DNA of 64,000 bases from Paraburkholderia phytofirmans PsJN (GCF_000020125.1 NC_010676.1:372001-436000); one strand, 5' to 3'; shown: positions 17,675 to 26,022, numbered from the stretch's first letter. Notes: generated by a model from the sequence alone, not told the origin. Numbers and translations: made by a program.

Positions 17675-18883
17675 ATGACCACGCGCGCAGGATGGATCTC
17701 TCGCCTCATGGTGCCAACGGTGCTCTCGCTCGCCGCCTTGAGTGCGAGCGCACAGCAGACCATCAAGATCGGCGAGATCAACAGCTACAAGGCGCAGCCC
17801 GCCTTTCTCGGGCCTTACAAGAACGGCTGGAATCTCGCGCTCGACCAGGTGAACGCCGCGGGCGGCGTGCTCGGCAAACAGCTCGAAGTGGTGTCGCGCG
17901 ATGACAATGGCAATCCGGGCGACACGATTCGCGTCGCGCAGGAACTGATCGCGCGCGAGCAGGTGCAATTGCTGTTCGGCGGCTTTCTCTCGAACACCGG
18001 CCTCGCGCTGACTGACTTCGCCAAGCAGAAGAAGATTTTCTTCCTCGCCGCCGAGCCGCTGACCGACAAGATCGTCTGGGCCGATGGCAACAAATACACG
18101 TACCGTCTGCGGCCTTCGACGTATATGCAGGTGGCGATGCTGGTGCCGGAAGCCGCCAAGCTGCATAAGAAGCGCTGGGCACTCGTGTATCCGAACTACG
18201 AGTACGGGCAATCGGCGGTGGCGACCTTCAAGAAGCTGCTGACGGCGGCGCAGCCTGACGTGCAGTTCGTCGCCGAGCAGGCCACGCCGCTCGGCAACGT
18301 CGACGCGGGCGCGGTGACGCAGGCGATCGCCGACGCCAAGCCGGATGCGATCTTCAACGTGCTGTTCGGCGCCGACCTCGGCAAGTTCGTGCGTGAGGGC
18401 AATACTCGCGGGCTCTTCAAGGATCGCAGCGTGGTGTCGCTGCTGACGGGCGAGCCGGATTATCTCGACCCGCTAGGCGCCGAAGCGCCGACCGGCTGGA
18501 TCGTGACGGGCTATCCGTGGTACTCGATCGATACCGCAGCCAACAAGAAGTTCGTCGATGCGTATCAGGCCAAGTATCACGACTATCCGCGGCTCGGCTC
18601 GGTGGTGGGGTATTCGGCGTTGATGTCGATTGCAGCGGGCATCAAGAAGGCGGGGTCGGTCGATCCGGATAAGCTCGCCGCCGCGTTCAAGGGCCTCGGT
18701 GTGGACACGCCGTTCGGGCCGATCACCTATCGCGCGCAGGACAATCAGTCGACCATGGGCGCGTATGTCGGCGTGACGGGTTTGAAGGACGGCAAGGGCG
18801 TGATGACCTCGTACCGGTATATCGATGGCGCGAGCGTTCAGCCCTCGGATGCCGAGGTCAAGAAGCTGCGGCCTGCCGAGTAA
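17675..18883 (+). CDS. ABC transporter substrate-binding protein, LivK type
   Basis: A 402-residue periplasmic binding protein for the HAAT importer encoded upstream. It begins with a clear Sec signal peptide (basic start, hydrophobic core, cleavage after SASA, then QQTIKIGEI). The mature part has Peripla_BP_6 landmarks such as GGVLGKQLEVVSRDDNGNPGD and LLFGGFLSNTGLAL. The ATG at 17675 has a GGAG a few bases upstream. The gene follows the cytochrome-fused hydroxylase by 73 bp and is the last member of the operon. The ligand is inferred to be the operon's heterocyclic acid rather than a branched-chain amino acid. Confidence 0.88.
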   Translation: MTTRAGWISRLMVPTVLSLAALSASAQQTIKIGEINSYKAQPAFLGPYKNGWNLALDQVNAAGGVLGKQLEVVSRDDNGNPGDTIRVAQELIAREQVQLLFGGFLSNTGLALTDFAKQKKIFFLAAEPLTDKIVWADGNKYTYRLRPSTYMQVAMLVPEAAKLHKKRWALVYPNYEYGQSAVATFKKLLTAAQPDVQFVAEQATPLGNVDAGAVTQAIADAKPDAIFNVLFGADLGKFVREGNTRGLFKDRSVVSLLTGEPDYLDPLGAEAPTGWIVTGYPWYSIDTAANKKFVDAYQAKYHDYPRLGSVVGYSALMSIAAGIKKAGSVDPDKLAAAFKGLGVDTPFGPITYRAQDNQSTMGAYVGVTGLKDGKGVMTSYRYIDGASVQPSDAEVKKLRPAE

Positions 18884-19008
18884 GGTGCCGATGCCTGCGG
18901 CGCGCGGCGTCGCGGGCATCTGGAGCAAAACGCACCACGTCGCCGCACGGCGATCCACGGTGACCCGCCGCAGCGCGCGGCGGTGAGCAGTGCGCGGTGA
19001 GCGGAGGG

Positions 19009-19260
19009 CTACTCCTCCGCGTCGTGCTCGATCACGAATCGTTTCAGATAAGCCAATACGGCGGCTTCGACCGCGCGATGATCCGCGGTGCTTTTGGAGC
19101 CCGCATTTTCCTCGTCGCCGAACAGGGTGGACGGCGCGTTGTGCACATCCACTTCCTGGCCTTCGCGAAAGACGCGAATCTCGTGGACGTCTTCGGCGTA
19201 CTCGGCGATCCAGTGCACGCCCTCGATATGCGCGGCGGCACGTACGGTAGGTATCTTCAT
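19009..19260 (-). CDS. small conserved hypothetical protein
   Basis: An 83-residue acidic protein (MKIPTVRAAAHIEGVHW start) with a ribosome binding site GGGAG seven bases before the ATG. It has no signal peptide, membrane segment or recognised domain. The C-terminal half (HRAVEAAVLAYLKRFVIEHD) should form a helix. Codon use follows the surrounding genes, supporting a real gene. It is transcribed away from the ECF sigma gene. Function unknown. Confidence 0.6.
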   Translation of the reverse strand: MKIPTVRAAAHIEGVHWIAEYAEDVHEIRVFREGQEVDVHNAPSTLFGDEENAGSKSTADHRAVEAAVLAYLKRFVIEHDAEE

Positions 19261-19411
19261 GGACGTCTCCCGTCGGGCCGGACCACACGCCGACCCTTAC
19301 CAGCACCATACGCCGTCCGGATGAGCGGCGCGAGCGCTGTTGCACAGTTGCTCCAGCAAAGATTTTTCGCGCCCGCCACAATATTCGCGCGCCTGAAACG
19401 TCTTCAGGCGC

Positions 19412-19993
19412 ATGGAACCGCCACCCACTTCGCACACGATGACCGAACGAGACACCGACATCACCGCGACCGTGGTGCGTGAGCGCACGAGGCTCGTCAA
19501 TTTTATCCGGCGCCGAATTCGCGACCCAGACGATGCCGAGGACATTCTGCAGGATGTGTTCCACGAATTCGTGCAGGCTTACCGGCTTCCCGCGCCGATC
19601 GAACAGGCGAGTGCGTGGCTGTTCCGTGCCGCGCGCAATCGCATCGTCGATCGGTTTCGCAAGAAGAAAGAGCAGCCGCTGGCAGATCTGTCCGCGAGCG
19701 GAGACGACGCCGACAGTGAGTATCGCCTCGACCTCGACCTGCCGGCGCACGATGCGGGTCCCGAAGCCCTCTACGCGCGCGCTCTATTGCTGAAGGCCTT
19801 GCAGGACGCGCTCGATGAGTTGCCAGCGAATCAACGTGAGGTCTTTGTCGCGCACGAACTGGAGGGCCGGTCCTTCAAGGAGATGGCGGCGGAAAGCGGC
19901 GTCACGCTCAATACGTTGCTCGCGCGCAAACGCTATGCGGTCTTGCATCTGCGTGCGCGGCTGCAGGCCATTTGTGACGAACTGGGTATCTAA
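19412..19993 (+). CDS. ECF-type RNA polymerase sigma factor
   Basis: A 193-residue sigma-70 family factor of the extracytoplasmic-function class. Region 2 includes RLVNFIRRRIRDPDDAEDILQDVFHEF and ASAWLFRAARNRIVDRFRKKK. Region 4 includes LDELPANQREVFVAHELEGRSFKEMA with the helix-turn-helix ESGVTLNTLLARKRYAVL. The start could be the ATG at 19412 or the ATG at 19439. No anti-sigma factor of the usual ZAS type is adjacent. Instead a small membrane protein starts 12 bp downstream and may serve that purpose, which is inference. Confidence 0.88.
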   Translation: MEPPPTSHTMTERDTDITATVVRERTRLVNFIRRRIRDPDDAEDILQDVFHEFVQAYRLPAPIEQASAWLFRAARNRIVDRFRKKKEQPLADLSASGDDADSEYRLDLDLPAHDAGPEALYARALLLKALQDALDELPANQREVFVAHELEGRSFKEMAAESGVTLNTLLARKRYAVLHLRARLQAICDELGI

Positions 19994-20005
19994 AGGAGTT
20001 GGCGG

Positions 20006-20314
20006 ATGAATTTTCGAATCAGATGTGCGGGTAAGGCACTGCTTGTGGTGGTCGCTATCGGCGTGCTCGGCTGGGTGGTCATGACGCTATGGAATTGGGT
20101 GATTCCGGCGCTATTCGTCGGCGCTCGTGCGATCGACTTCGCCCATGCGTTGGGCTTGCTGGTTTTGAGCCGCATCCTGTTCGGCGGATTCCGCGGACAT
20201 GGCGGCTGGCGCGAACGGCGTCGCTGGCGCAAATGGGAAGCGATGACACCCGAAGAACGCGAGCATTTCCAGACGGCATGGCGATCGGGCCGCGACCGGC
20301 GGGCGGGAGATTGA
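20006..20314 (+). CDS. small membrane protein, conserved hypothetical
   Basis: A 102-residue protein with one strong membrane segment (residues about 10-35) and a second hydrophobic stretch (about 45-60). A basic, tryptophan-rich tail follows, with the block EAMTPEEREHFQTAWRSG. The tail block recurs in small membrane proteins encoded next to ECF sigma factors. The ATG at 20006 has AAAGGAG upstream, and the gene starts 12 bp after the sigma factor, so the two are likely cotranscribed. It could regulate the sigma factor, but no anti-sigma domain is visible. The ferredoxin gene follows with a gap of 2 bp. Confidence 0.7.
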   Translation: MNFRIRCAGKALLVVVAIGVLGWVVMTLWNWVIPALFVGARAIDFAHALGLLVLSRILFGGFRGHGGWRERRRWRKWEAMTPEEREHFQTAWRSGRDRRAGD

Positions 20315-20316
20315 AC

Positions 20317-20613
20317 ATGCGCGAGAAATCAGCGGCCGAGTGCAAACAGATGCCGGGCGTAATTGCACCGGTTGTCGACCTGACACGTTGCGAGGGAAAG
20401 GGCGATTGCATGGAGGTCTGCCCCGAGAATGTGTTTGAGATCCGGCGCATCGACGAGGCCGATTATCGCGGCCTCGATCTGATGCATCGCCTCAAGCTGC
20501 GCGTGCATGGAATGAAAGTCGCCTACACGCCCAATGCGCACGCCTGCCGGTCATGCGGGCTTTGCGTGACGGCGTGCCCTGAACGAGCGATCAAGCTGGC
20601 CAGAACGGCATAG
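20317..20613 (+). CDS. ferredoxin-type 4Fe-4S protein
   Basis: A 98-residue protein with two [4Fe-4S] motifs: CEGKGDCMEVCP near residue 25 and CRSCGLCVTACP near residue 75. They are separated by about 35 residues of linker rather than the compact spacing of bacterial 2[4Fe-4S] ferredoxins. The ATG at 20317 is 2 bp after the stop of the membrane protein, indicating cotranscription with the sigma factor group. It is cytoplasmic and presumably an electron carrier; no partner oxidoreductase is adjacent. It could supply reduced ferredoxin elsewhere, for example to the reductase-like protein of the upstream operon, but nothing in the sequence shows this. Confidence 0.82.
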   Translation: MREKSAAECKQMPGVIAPVVDLTRCEGKGDCMEVCPENVFEIRRIDEADYRGLDLMHRLKLRVHGMKVAYTPNAHACRSCGLCVTACPERAIKLARTA

Positions 20614-20705
20614 CGCCGCACGTTTTTAGCTGGTGACGCAGAGGCAGGGCCGTTGTCTGTCGTTTGATACGTCATCAGTATTTTCGGTCTCGTCAAGGAG
20701 CGCAT

Positions 20706-21422
20706 ATGGCTTCATCAACCACAGGTCTTTTGCAGCGGCTTCATGAACAGAGCCAGACAGAAGTGATAGCCCGCGCACGCGCGCAGTTCCAGGGATCGAG
20801 CCAGGAGTTCCAGGATCTTGCGGAGGAATACGAAATGCTCGCGCCGCGTCTGCGTGGCCGTTTCCTCGAAACGCTCGGGCTATCCAGCGAAGATTTCGAA
20901 GCCTCGCAAGGCACGCCGCTGTCGCTCGCCGTGTCGGCGGAAACGGGAAGGTTCTTGCGCAATATGGTGCTTTCGCACAAACCGGCCCGAATCCTCGAAC
21001 TCGGCAGTTCCTGCGGTGTGTCCACGCTGTATTTCGCCGAGGCGCTTCGCATGCTCGGCAGCGGCGTCGTTGTAGCGACCGAACTCGACGCTGTTAAATG
21101 CGCACAGCTTCGGGCCCACGTCAGAACGGCGGGCGTGCAAGCGTATGTCGACCTGCGGGAGGGTGATGTTTTCCAGACCGTTTCCGGACTGGACGGCACG
21201 TTCGACATGGTGTTTATCGACGTATGGGCCAGCTCCTATCTGAGTCTATTCAAGCAGATTGAACGGCTGTTACGACCCGGATCTATCGTTCTCGCCGACA
21301 ACATGTACACAGCCGAGGACGCCGTTCGGCCATACAAGCACTACCTTGACGGCAATCCGCGTTTCTCGACGACGACGCTGGACTTTGAATCAGGGGTCGA
21401 ATTTACGGTTGTCGTTTCGTAG
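20706..21422 (+). CDS. O-methyltransferase (family 3-like)
   Basis: A 238-residue class I SAM-dependent methyltransferase resembling catechol/caffeoyl-CoA O-methyltransferases. Motif I is RILELGSSCGVSTLYFAEAL, a post-motif acidic residue is VVATELD, and motif IV is FDMVFIDVW, followed by LLRPGSIVLADNM. The ATG at 20706 has AAGGAG eight bases upstream. It is monocistronic by appearance, with 92 bp from the ferredoxin gene. The substrate is unknown, and the family also includes tRNA uridine methyltransferases. Confidence 0.8.
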   Translation: MASSTTGLLQRLHEQSQTEVIARARAQFQGSSQEFQDLAEEYEMLAPRLRGRFLETLGLSSEDFEASQGTPLSLAVSAETGRFLRNMVLSHKPARILELGSSCGVSTLYFAEALRMLGSGVVVATELDAVKCAQLRAHVRTAGVQAYVDLREGDVFQTVSGLDGTFDMVFIDVWASSYLSLFKQIERLLRPGSIVLADNMYTAEDAVRPYKHYLDGNPRFSTTTLDFESGVEFTVVVS

Positions 21423-21590
21423 GCTGACGGGGAGCGGTGTTGCTGTGATGGTGAACTTGACCAAAATGTCACTGGCAATTGTTGAGGTCGGCTGGCTCCA
21501 GACGGCTTTTTTCAGCGTGATTCGCCTGCCGACGCCGTGCGGCACACGCGTTGCTGTATGACACAGGCCATACCCAACTGGAGAACCGTC

Positions 21591-22109
21591 ATGCCTGAAA
21601 AGAAAACGATCGAGCGTGCCAAGAGTGACAAGCGCGCCGGTAAAGCATCGAGCACCCAAGCGGGTGAATTCATCAAGGAACAGGTCGATAAGGTGCGTGC
21701 CGGCAAGCACGGCGTCAGGTCCGCCAAGCAGGCGATTGCGATCGGCCTTTCGGAAGCGCGCCGCGCGGGAGTCGCCGTGAAATCGCCGAAGAAGGGCACG
21801 GCGAGCGAGGCCACGCGCAAGAAAGCTGCGACGGATAACGCCGCGGGCCAGCACAAGAGCGCGACGAAGAAGAGCACGGAGTCGACTGCGAAGCGCTCGC
21901 GCGCCGCTACGAATGCGTTGAAGCGTGAAGGCAGCGCGGGCGCGTCGCGCGCGGCGCTGTCGAAGCAGACGAAGACCGCGGCAGCGAAACGCCCGGCGGC
22001 CAGCCGTTCGGCCGCGGCAAAGAAGGCGGCCGCGACGAAGGGGGCTGCAGGACGTTCAGCGGCGGCGAAGAAAGCTGCTCAGACACGGGCTTCGCGTACG
22101 CATCACTGA
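21591..22109 (+). CDS. histone H1-like lysine/alanine-rich protein
   Basis: A 172-residue, strongly basic protein. The first 70 residues are a mixed conserved domain (AGEFIKEQVDKVRAGKHGV, then SAKQAIAIGLSEARRAG). The rest is low-complexity Ala/Lys/Ser/Thr with repeated AAKKAA and SAAAKKA units, like the C-terminal tail of histone H1 and AlgP/Hc1 proteins. It is expected to bind DNA or nucleoid without sequence specificity. The ATG at 21591 has GGAGA upstream. Repeats in the tail make the length prone to variation between strains. Confidence 0.8.
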   Translation: MPEKKTIERAKSDKRAGKASSTQAGEFIKEQVDKVRAGKHGVRSAKQAIAIGLSEARRAGVAVKSPKKGTASEATRKKAATDNAAGQHKSATKKSTESTAKRSRAATNALKREGSAGASRAALSKQTKTAAAKRPAASRSAAAKKAAATKGAAGRSAAAKKAAQTRASRTHH

Positions 22110-22260
22110 GGTAAGTTGCAGTCGCGCGGCGCAGCCCGGCGGCCTGCCGAGTTAGGCTAGATCGACGGCCCGCCGCGCCTGGCGGCGGCCGCGCTGTCCC
22201 GCGCGATGCCGCCATCCTCTAAATGCTTGGTTCGAGCCTGTAAGGCGCAAAGCGCGCTCG

Positions 22261-22292
22261 AAAAAAAAAGGCGGCGCAAATCACGCGCCGCC
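22261..22292 (-). terminator. Rho-independent terminator of the aminotransferase gene
   Basis: GGCGGCGC and GCGCCGCC form a perfect 8-bp stem with a 7-nt loop (22270-22292). On the minus strand nine U residues follow. It lies 28 bp after the stop of the class III aminotransferase. Confidence 0.85.
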
Positions 22293-22319
22293 CTCTTCCT
22301 GCCGCTTATCGCAAGTTAA

Positions 22320-23648
22320 TTACTGCACAGTAGCCAGCACGTCGCCAACCGTCTTGAAGATATGCGCGATCTGCTCTTCATTGATGATGAGCGGCGGCGA
22401 GAACGCGAGAATATCGCCCGTAAAGCGCACCAGCACACCCGCCTCGAAACATTTGACGAACGCCTCGTAAGCCCGCGCGCCCGGTGCGCCGTCGCGCGAT
22501 TCCAGTTCCACGCCGGCGATCATGCCGAGGTTGCGCACGTCCTTCACGTGCTTGGCGCCGCGCAGCGAATGGGCTGCGGCTTCGAACGTCGGCGCGAGCG
22601 TTGCGGCGCGCTCAAACAGGCCTTCACGCTTGTACAGATCGAGCGTCGCGACCGCTGCGGCTGTCGCGACCGGATGGGCCGAATACGTGTAGCCGTGGAA
22701 CAGTTCAATGGCGCCTTGCGCGCCGCCGTTCACAATGCTGTCGTGGATCGTGCGGCTCGCGGCCACCGCGCCCATCGGGATCGCGGCATTGTTGATGGCC
22801 TTTGCCATCGTGATCAGGTCGGGCGTCACGCCGAAGTATTCGCTCGCCGTAGCCTTGCCGACGCGGCCGAACGCGGTGATCACTTCGTCAAAAATCAGCA
22901 GGATGCCGTGCTTCGTGCAGATCTCGCGCAGCTTTTGCAGATAGCCTTGCGGCGGAATCAGCACGCCCGTCGAGCCGGCCACCGGTTCGACGATCACGGC
23001 GGCAATGGTCGACGCGTCATGCAGCGTGACGATGCGTTCGAGTTCCTCGGCGAGATGCGCGCCCCAAGCCGGCTGGCCTTTCGTGAACGCGTTGTGTTCG
23101 AGATTATGGGTGTGCGGCAGATGATCGACCGCCGGCAGCAGCGCGCCCGAGAAGGTTTTGCGATTCGGTGCGATGCCGCCGACCGAAATGCCGCCGAAGC
23201 CCACGCCGTGATAGCCGCGCTCGCGCCCGATCAGTCGCGTGCGCTGGCCTTCGCCGCGCGAACGGTGGTAGGCGAGCGCGATTTTCAGGGCGGTATCGAC
23301 CGATTCCGAACCCGAGTTCGTGAAGAAGATGCGGTCGAGGCCTTCCGGCATCAGCTCGGCGACTTTCGTGGCTGCTTCGAAGGCGAGCGGGTGGCCCATC
23401 TGGAAGGTCGGCGCGAAGTCGAGCGTGGAGAGTTGCTCCGTGATCGCTGCAACGATTTCCTCGCGGCCATGGCCGGCATTCACGCACCACAGACCGGCAC
23501 AACCGTCGAGCACTTCACGCCCGTCCGTGCTGCGGTAGTACATGCCCTTGGCCGATTCCAGCAGGCGCGGCGCGGCCTTGAACTGGCGGTTGGCGGTGAA
23601 GGGCATCCAGAAAGACGACAGGTCGTCGATGACGGGGCGCGAAGTCAT
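22320..23648 (-). CDS. class III omega-amino acid:pyruvate aminotransferase
   Basis: A 442-residue PLP-dependent transaminase of the omega-amino acid (beta-alanine) to pyruvate type. The PLP lysine lies in ITMAKAINNAAIPMGAV, preceded by the cofactor-binding LLIFDEVITAFGR. The N-terminal FWMPFTANRQFK motif is typical of omega-amino-acid:pyruvate aminotransferases. The ATG at 23648 has GAGGAG six bases upstream; the open frame extends further to 23840 without family support. It diverges from a MocR regulator, which likely controls it. Taurine or beta-alanine are plausible donors, since taurine:pyruvate aminotransferases belong to this family, but the taurine locus here lies 20 kb away and has its own dehydrogenase. 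Confidence 0.88.
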   Translation of the reverse strand: MTSRPVIDDLSSFWMPFTANRQFKAAPRLLESAKGMYYRSTDGREVLDGCAGLWCVNAGHGREEIVAAITEQLSTLDFAPTFQMGHPLAFEAATKVAELMPEGLDRIFFTNSGSESVDTALKIALAYHRSRGEGQRTRLIGRERGYHGVGFGGISVGGIAPNRKTFSGALLPAVDHLPHTHNLEHNAFTKGQPAWGAHLAEELERIVTLHDASTIAAVIVEPVAGSTGVLIPPQGYLQKLREICTKHGILLIFDEVITAFGRVGKATASEYFGVTPDLITMAKAINNAAIPMGAVAASRTIHDSIVNGGAQGAIELFHGYTYSAHPVATAAAVATLDLYKREGLFERAATLAPTFEAAAHSLRGAKHVKDVRNLGMIAGVELESRDGAPGARAYEAFVKCFEAGVLVRFTGDILAFSPPLIINEEQIAHIFKTVGDVLATVQ

Positions 23649-23729
23649 GGTATCTCCTCGAATCGAAGTAGTCCCCCGGAAGGACTTCCTTCGGGGCATG
23701 GCGAAACTGTAGCGTTCGCGGTTTAATGG

Positions 23730-23795
23730 CGGCATAAACAGTTGACGCGGTGTGGCGCTAACTGTGTTGGTGAATCTTCGCCAACTGTGTCGATG
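23730..23795. promoter_or_regulatory. MocR operator: direct repeats plus inverted copy
   Basis: Two 17-bp direct repeats with core CAACTGTGT/TAACTGTGT lie at 23756-23772 and 23779-23795 (14 of 17 bases equal, period 23 bp). An inverted copy of the AACTGT core is at 23738-23743. The group lies between the divergent aminotransferase and MocR genes, about 110 bp from each start. Direct repeats about two helical turns apart are characteristic of MocR/GabR binding sites. Confidence 0.6.
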
Positions 23796-23906
23796 CGTGC
23801 CGTGGCAGGCGGGCAGGCTCGCTGGCACCGCATTTAGCACATACGCATTGTGCGCACGTATTCACACTTTCAGCCGCCCCGCGCGGCCCGCTTTTTTGTC
23901 CAGACC

Positions 23907-25322
23907 ATGATCGAACTACAACTCGAGCGCGACCGGCGCGCCGCTCCCACGCTCGTCGACCAGGTGGTGCAAGGCTTCGCGCGCGCCATCGAGGGGCAAT
24001 CGCTGCGCGCGGGCGCGCTGCTGCCGTCGGTGCGGCAACTGGCGCAAAGCCATGATCTGAGCACCTTCACGGTCACCGAGGCGTACAGCCGGCTGGTGTC
24101 GATGGGACTCGTGGTCGCGCGGCGCGGTTCCGGCTATCGCGTGGCGGCGCGCTCGCAGTCAGCGCGGGTCGCGGCGACCGACTGGCAGCCGCCGAGCATT
24201 ACCGCGACCTGGCTCCTGTCCGACGTATTCGCCGACCATTCGGTGCCGATCAAGGCGGGCGGCGGCTGGCTGCCGAACGAGTGGATCAACGAAACCGGTT
24301 TGCAGCACGCGCTGCGCGCCATGAGCCGGGTGCCCGCGGCGCGCCTCGGCGATTACGGGCATCCGTACGGATTCGCGCCGTTGCGCGAGCGGATCGCCGA
24401 GCAGCTCGACCGGCGCGGCTTACCGGTCGATGTGTCGAACATCCTGCTCACACAGGGCGCGACCCAAGGGCTCGATCTGATCGTGCGCACGCTGCTGCGA
24501 GCGGGCGACGCCGTGATCGTCGAAGATCCCGGTTATTGCAATCTGCTGCAGATTCTCAAGCTCGCCGGCCTCGTCGTGCATGGCGTGCCGCGCACGCCGG
24601 CGGGCGTCGATACGGACGTGCTGGAAGCGCTGGTTGCCGAGCACAAGCCGAAAGCGATCTTCGTCAACACGACGCTGCAGAATCCGACCGGCGCGACCTT
24701 CGGAATGTCCGCGGCGTTCCGCCTGCTGCAGATCGCCGAGCGTCAGCGCATGTGGGTGATCGAGGACGACGTGAGCCGCGAACTCGCGCCGTCCGGCGCG
24801 CCGCTGTTCGCGGCGATGGAAGGCTTGCAGCGCGTGCTGTACGTCGGCGGCTTTTCGAAGACGGTGACGCCGGGGCTGCGCTGCGGCTACGTGGTCGCCG
24901 AGCGCGCGGTGCTGCGCGAACTGGCGCGCACGAAAATGGCGGTGGGTTTGACGTCGTCGGAGGCGATCGAGCGGATCGTCGACAAGGTGCTGCTGGAGGG
25001 GCGCTACGCGCGTCACGTGGAAGCCGTCAACGAGCGCCTCAAGCTCGCGCACGCGACCGTTGAAGATCGGCTCGATTCGCTGGGTCTGGAACTGTTTCAC
25101 CGGCCGCGCGCCGGGCTGTTTTTGTGGGCGCGCTTGCCGATCGAAGCGGAGCGGGCCGGCGAAGTGGCGACGGCCGCACTCACACACGGTATCTGGCTCG
25201 CGCCGGGCTCTTACTTTCGTCCCGACGATGCTCCGAGCGCCTGGTTCCGCTTCAACGTACCGTATTCGACGGACGATGCGTTGTGGCGGTTTATCGAGCG
25301 AGTGGGGCAGGGGACGTTGTAG
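23907..25322 (+). CDS. MocR family GntR-aminotransferase regulator
   Basis: A 471-residue regulator with an N-terminal GntR winged helix (residues about 10-75, with AGALLPSVRQLAQSHDLSTFTVTEAYSRL) fused to a class I aminotransferase domain. The PLP lysine is in GGFSKTVTPGLRCGYV; TLQNPTGATF and VIEDDVSREL are other fold markers. Start at the ATG at 23907 gives the normal family N terminus (MIELQLERD). A GTG at 23850 would add 19 residues. It should bind PLP and an amino compound and switch the divergent aminotransferase gene, with autoregulation through the repeats between them. Confidence 0.88.
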   Translation: MIELQLERDRRAAPTLVDQVVQGFARAIEGQSLRAGALLPSVRQLAQSHDLSTFTVTEAYSRLVSMGLVVARRGSGYRVAARSQSARVAATDWQPPSITATWLLSDVFADHSVPIKAGGGWLPNEWINETGLQHALRAMSRVPAARLGDYGHPYGFAPLRERIAEQLDRRGLPVDVSNILLTQGATQGLDLIVRTLLRAGDAVIVEDPGYCNLLQILKLAGLVVHGVPRTPAGVDTDVLEALVAEHKPKAIFVNTTLQNPTGATFGMSAAFRLLQIAERQRMWVIEDDVSRELAPSGAPLFAAMEGLQRVLYVGGFSKTVTPGLRCGYVVAERAVLRELARTKMAVGLTSSEAIERIVDKVLLEGRYARHVEAVNERLKLAHATVEDRLDSLGLELFHRPRAGLFLWARLPIEAERAGEVATAALTHGIWLAPGSYFRPDDAPSAWFRFNVPYSTDDALWRFIERVGQGTL

Positions 25323-25331
25323 AGGCCGCGT

Positions 25332-25955
25332 TCAGGCCGACTGCCCGATCAGCTTCAGCGCGATCGGATACAGCGACAGCACCAGCAGCAGCGCCATCGC
25401 CACATTGAAGATGCGCAAGCGCTTCGGATCCGACAGCACCTGCCGCATGGCGGTGCCGAAACCCGCCCACAGGCAGATGCACGGAAAGCCGATCACGTAG
25501 AAGATCACCGCCATCGCGATAGCGTTCATGCTGTAGCTCTCGCTGAGGTGGATCGTCGTGGCGGCGGTCAGCACCATCATCCATGCCTTCGGATTGACCC
25601 ACTGGAAGGCGATCGCTTCGTAGAACTTCATGGGCCGGCGCTCGCCTTTTTTCATCTTCAGCTCACCCGAGGTACCGATCTTCCACGCGAGGTACAGCAG
25701 ATAAGCGACGCTCGCGACCTCGAGCACCGTGTACAGCACGGGGAAATGCACGAAGGCTTCCCCCAGACCGATCCCGACCGACAGCATCAACAGCACGACG
25801 CCAGCGCTGATGCCGGACAGATGCGGCAACGTGCGCCGAAATCCGAAGTTGACCCCGGAGGCCAGCAACATCGTGTTGTTCGGACCGGGCGTAATGGTGG
25901 TGACGAGCGCGAACAGGATGCCGGCAGGCAGCGCGCTGAGACTGAGGTATGACAT
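25332..25955 (-). CDS. LysE family amino acid exporter
   Basis: A 207-residue inner-membrane protein of the LysE/RhtB family, with about six hydrophobic segments. The N-terminal signature PGPNNTMLLASGVNFGFRRTLPHLSGI and the central EVASVAYLLYLAWKI are typical. The family exports amino acids such as homoserine, threonine, lysine or cysteine derivatives; specificity cannot be read here. The ATG at 25955 has GGAG six bases upstream. A perfect palindrome sits 53 bp before the start. It is convergent with the MocR gene (9 bp apart). Confidence 0.88.
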   Translation of the reverse strand: MSYLSLSALPAGILFALVTTITPGPNNTMLLASGVNFGFRRTLPHLSGISAGVVLLMLSVGIGLGEAFVHFPVLYTVLEVASVAYLLYLAWKIGTSGELKMKKGERRPMKFYEAIAFQWVNPKAWMMVLTAATTIHLSESYSMNAIAMAVIFYVIGFPCICLWAGFGTAMRQVLSDPKRLRIFNVAMALLLVLSLYPIALKLIGQSA

Positions 25956-26007
25956 GGCAAGCTCCGGTGTCGGTCGAAAGGACGTTGGAGCATTCTAGCG
26001 AGGGTTG

Positions 26008-26022
26008 CCGGTACAGTACCGG
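26008..26022. promoter_or_regulatory. palindrome upstream of lysE-like gene
   Basis: CCGGTAC and GTACCGG flank a single A, giving a perfect 15-bp palindrome, with extra CCGGTAC/GTACCG half-sites at about 26043 and 26094. Position 53-67 bp before the exporter start suits an operator. The 376-bp gap 25956-26331 also holds three tandem GGTGCC units (26057-26074) and the palindrome at 26243; otherwise I see nothing in it. Confidence 0.45.

Noticed and set aside
18965..18983. CCGCCGC/GCGGCGG hairpin after the LivK-type gene
   Set aside because: Short GC-only stem without a U run on either strand; such stems arise often by chance at this GC content, so I do not call a terminator.
22362..23726. 454-residue frame antisense to the aminotransferase
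   Set aside because: Arg/His-rich translation without motifs; the opposite strand has a complete class III aminotransferase with PLP site, ribosome binding site and terminator.
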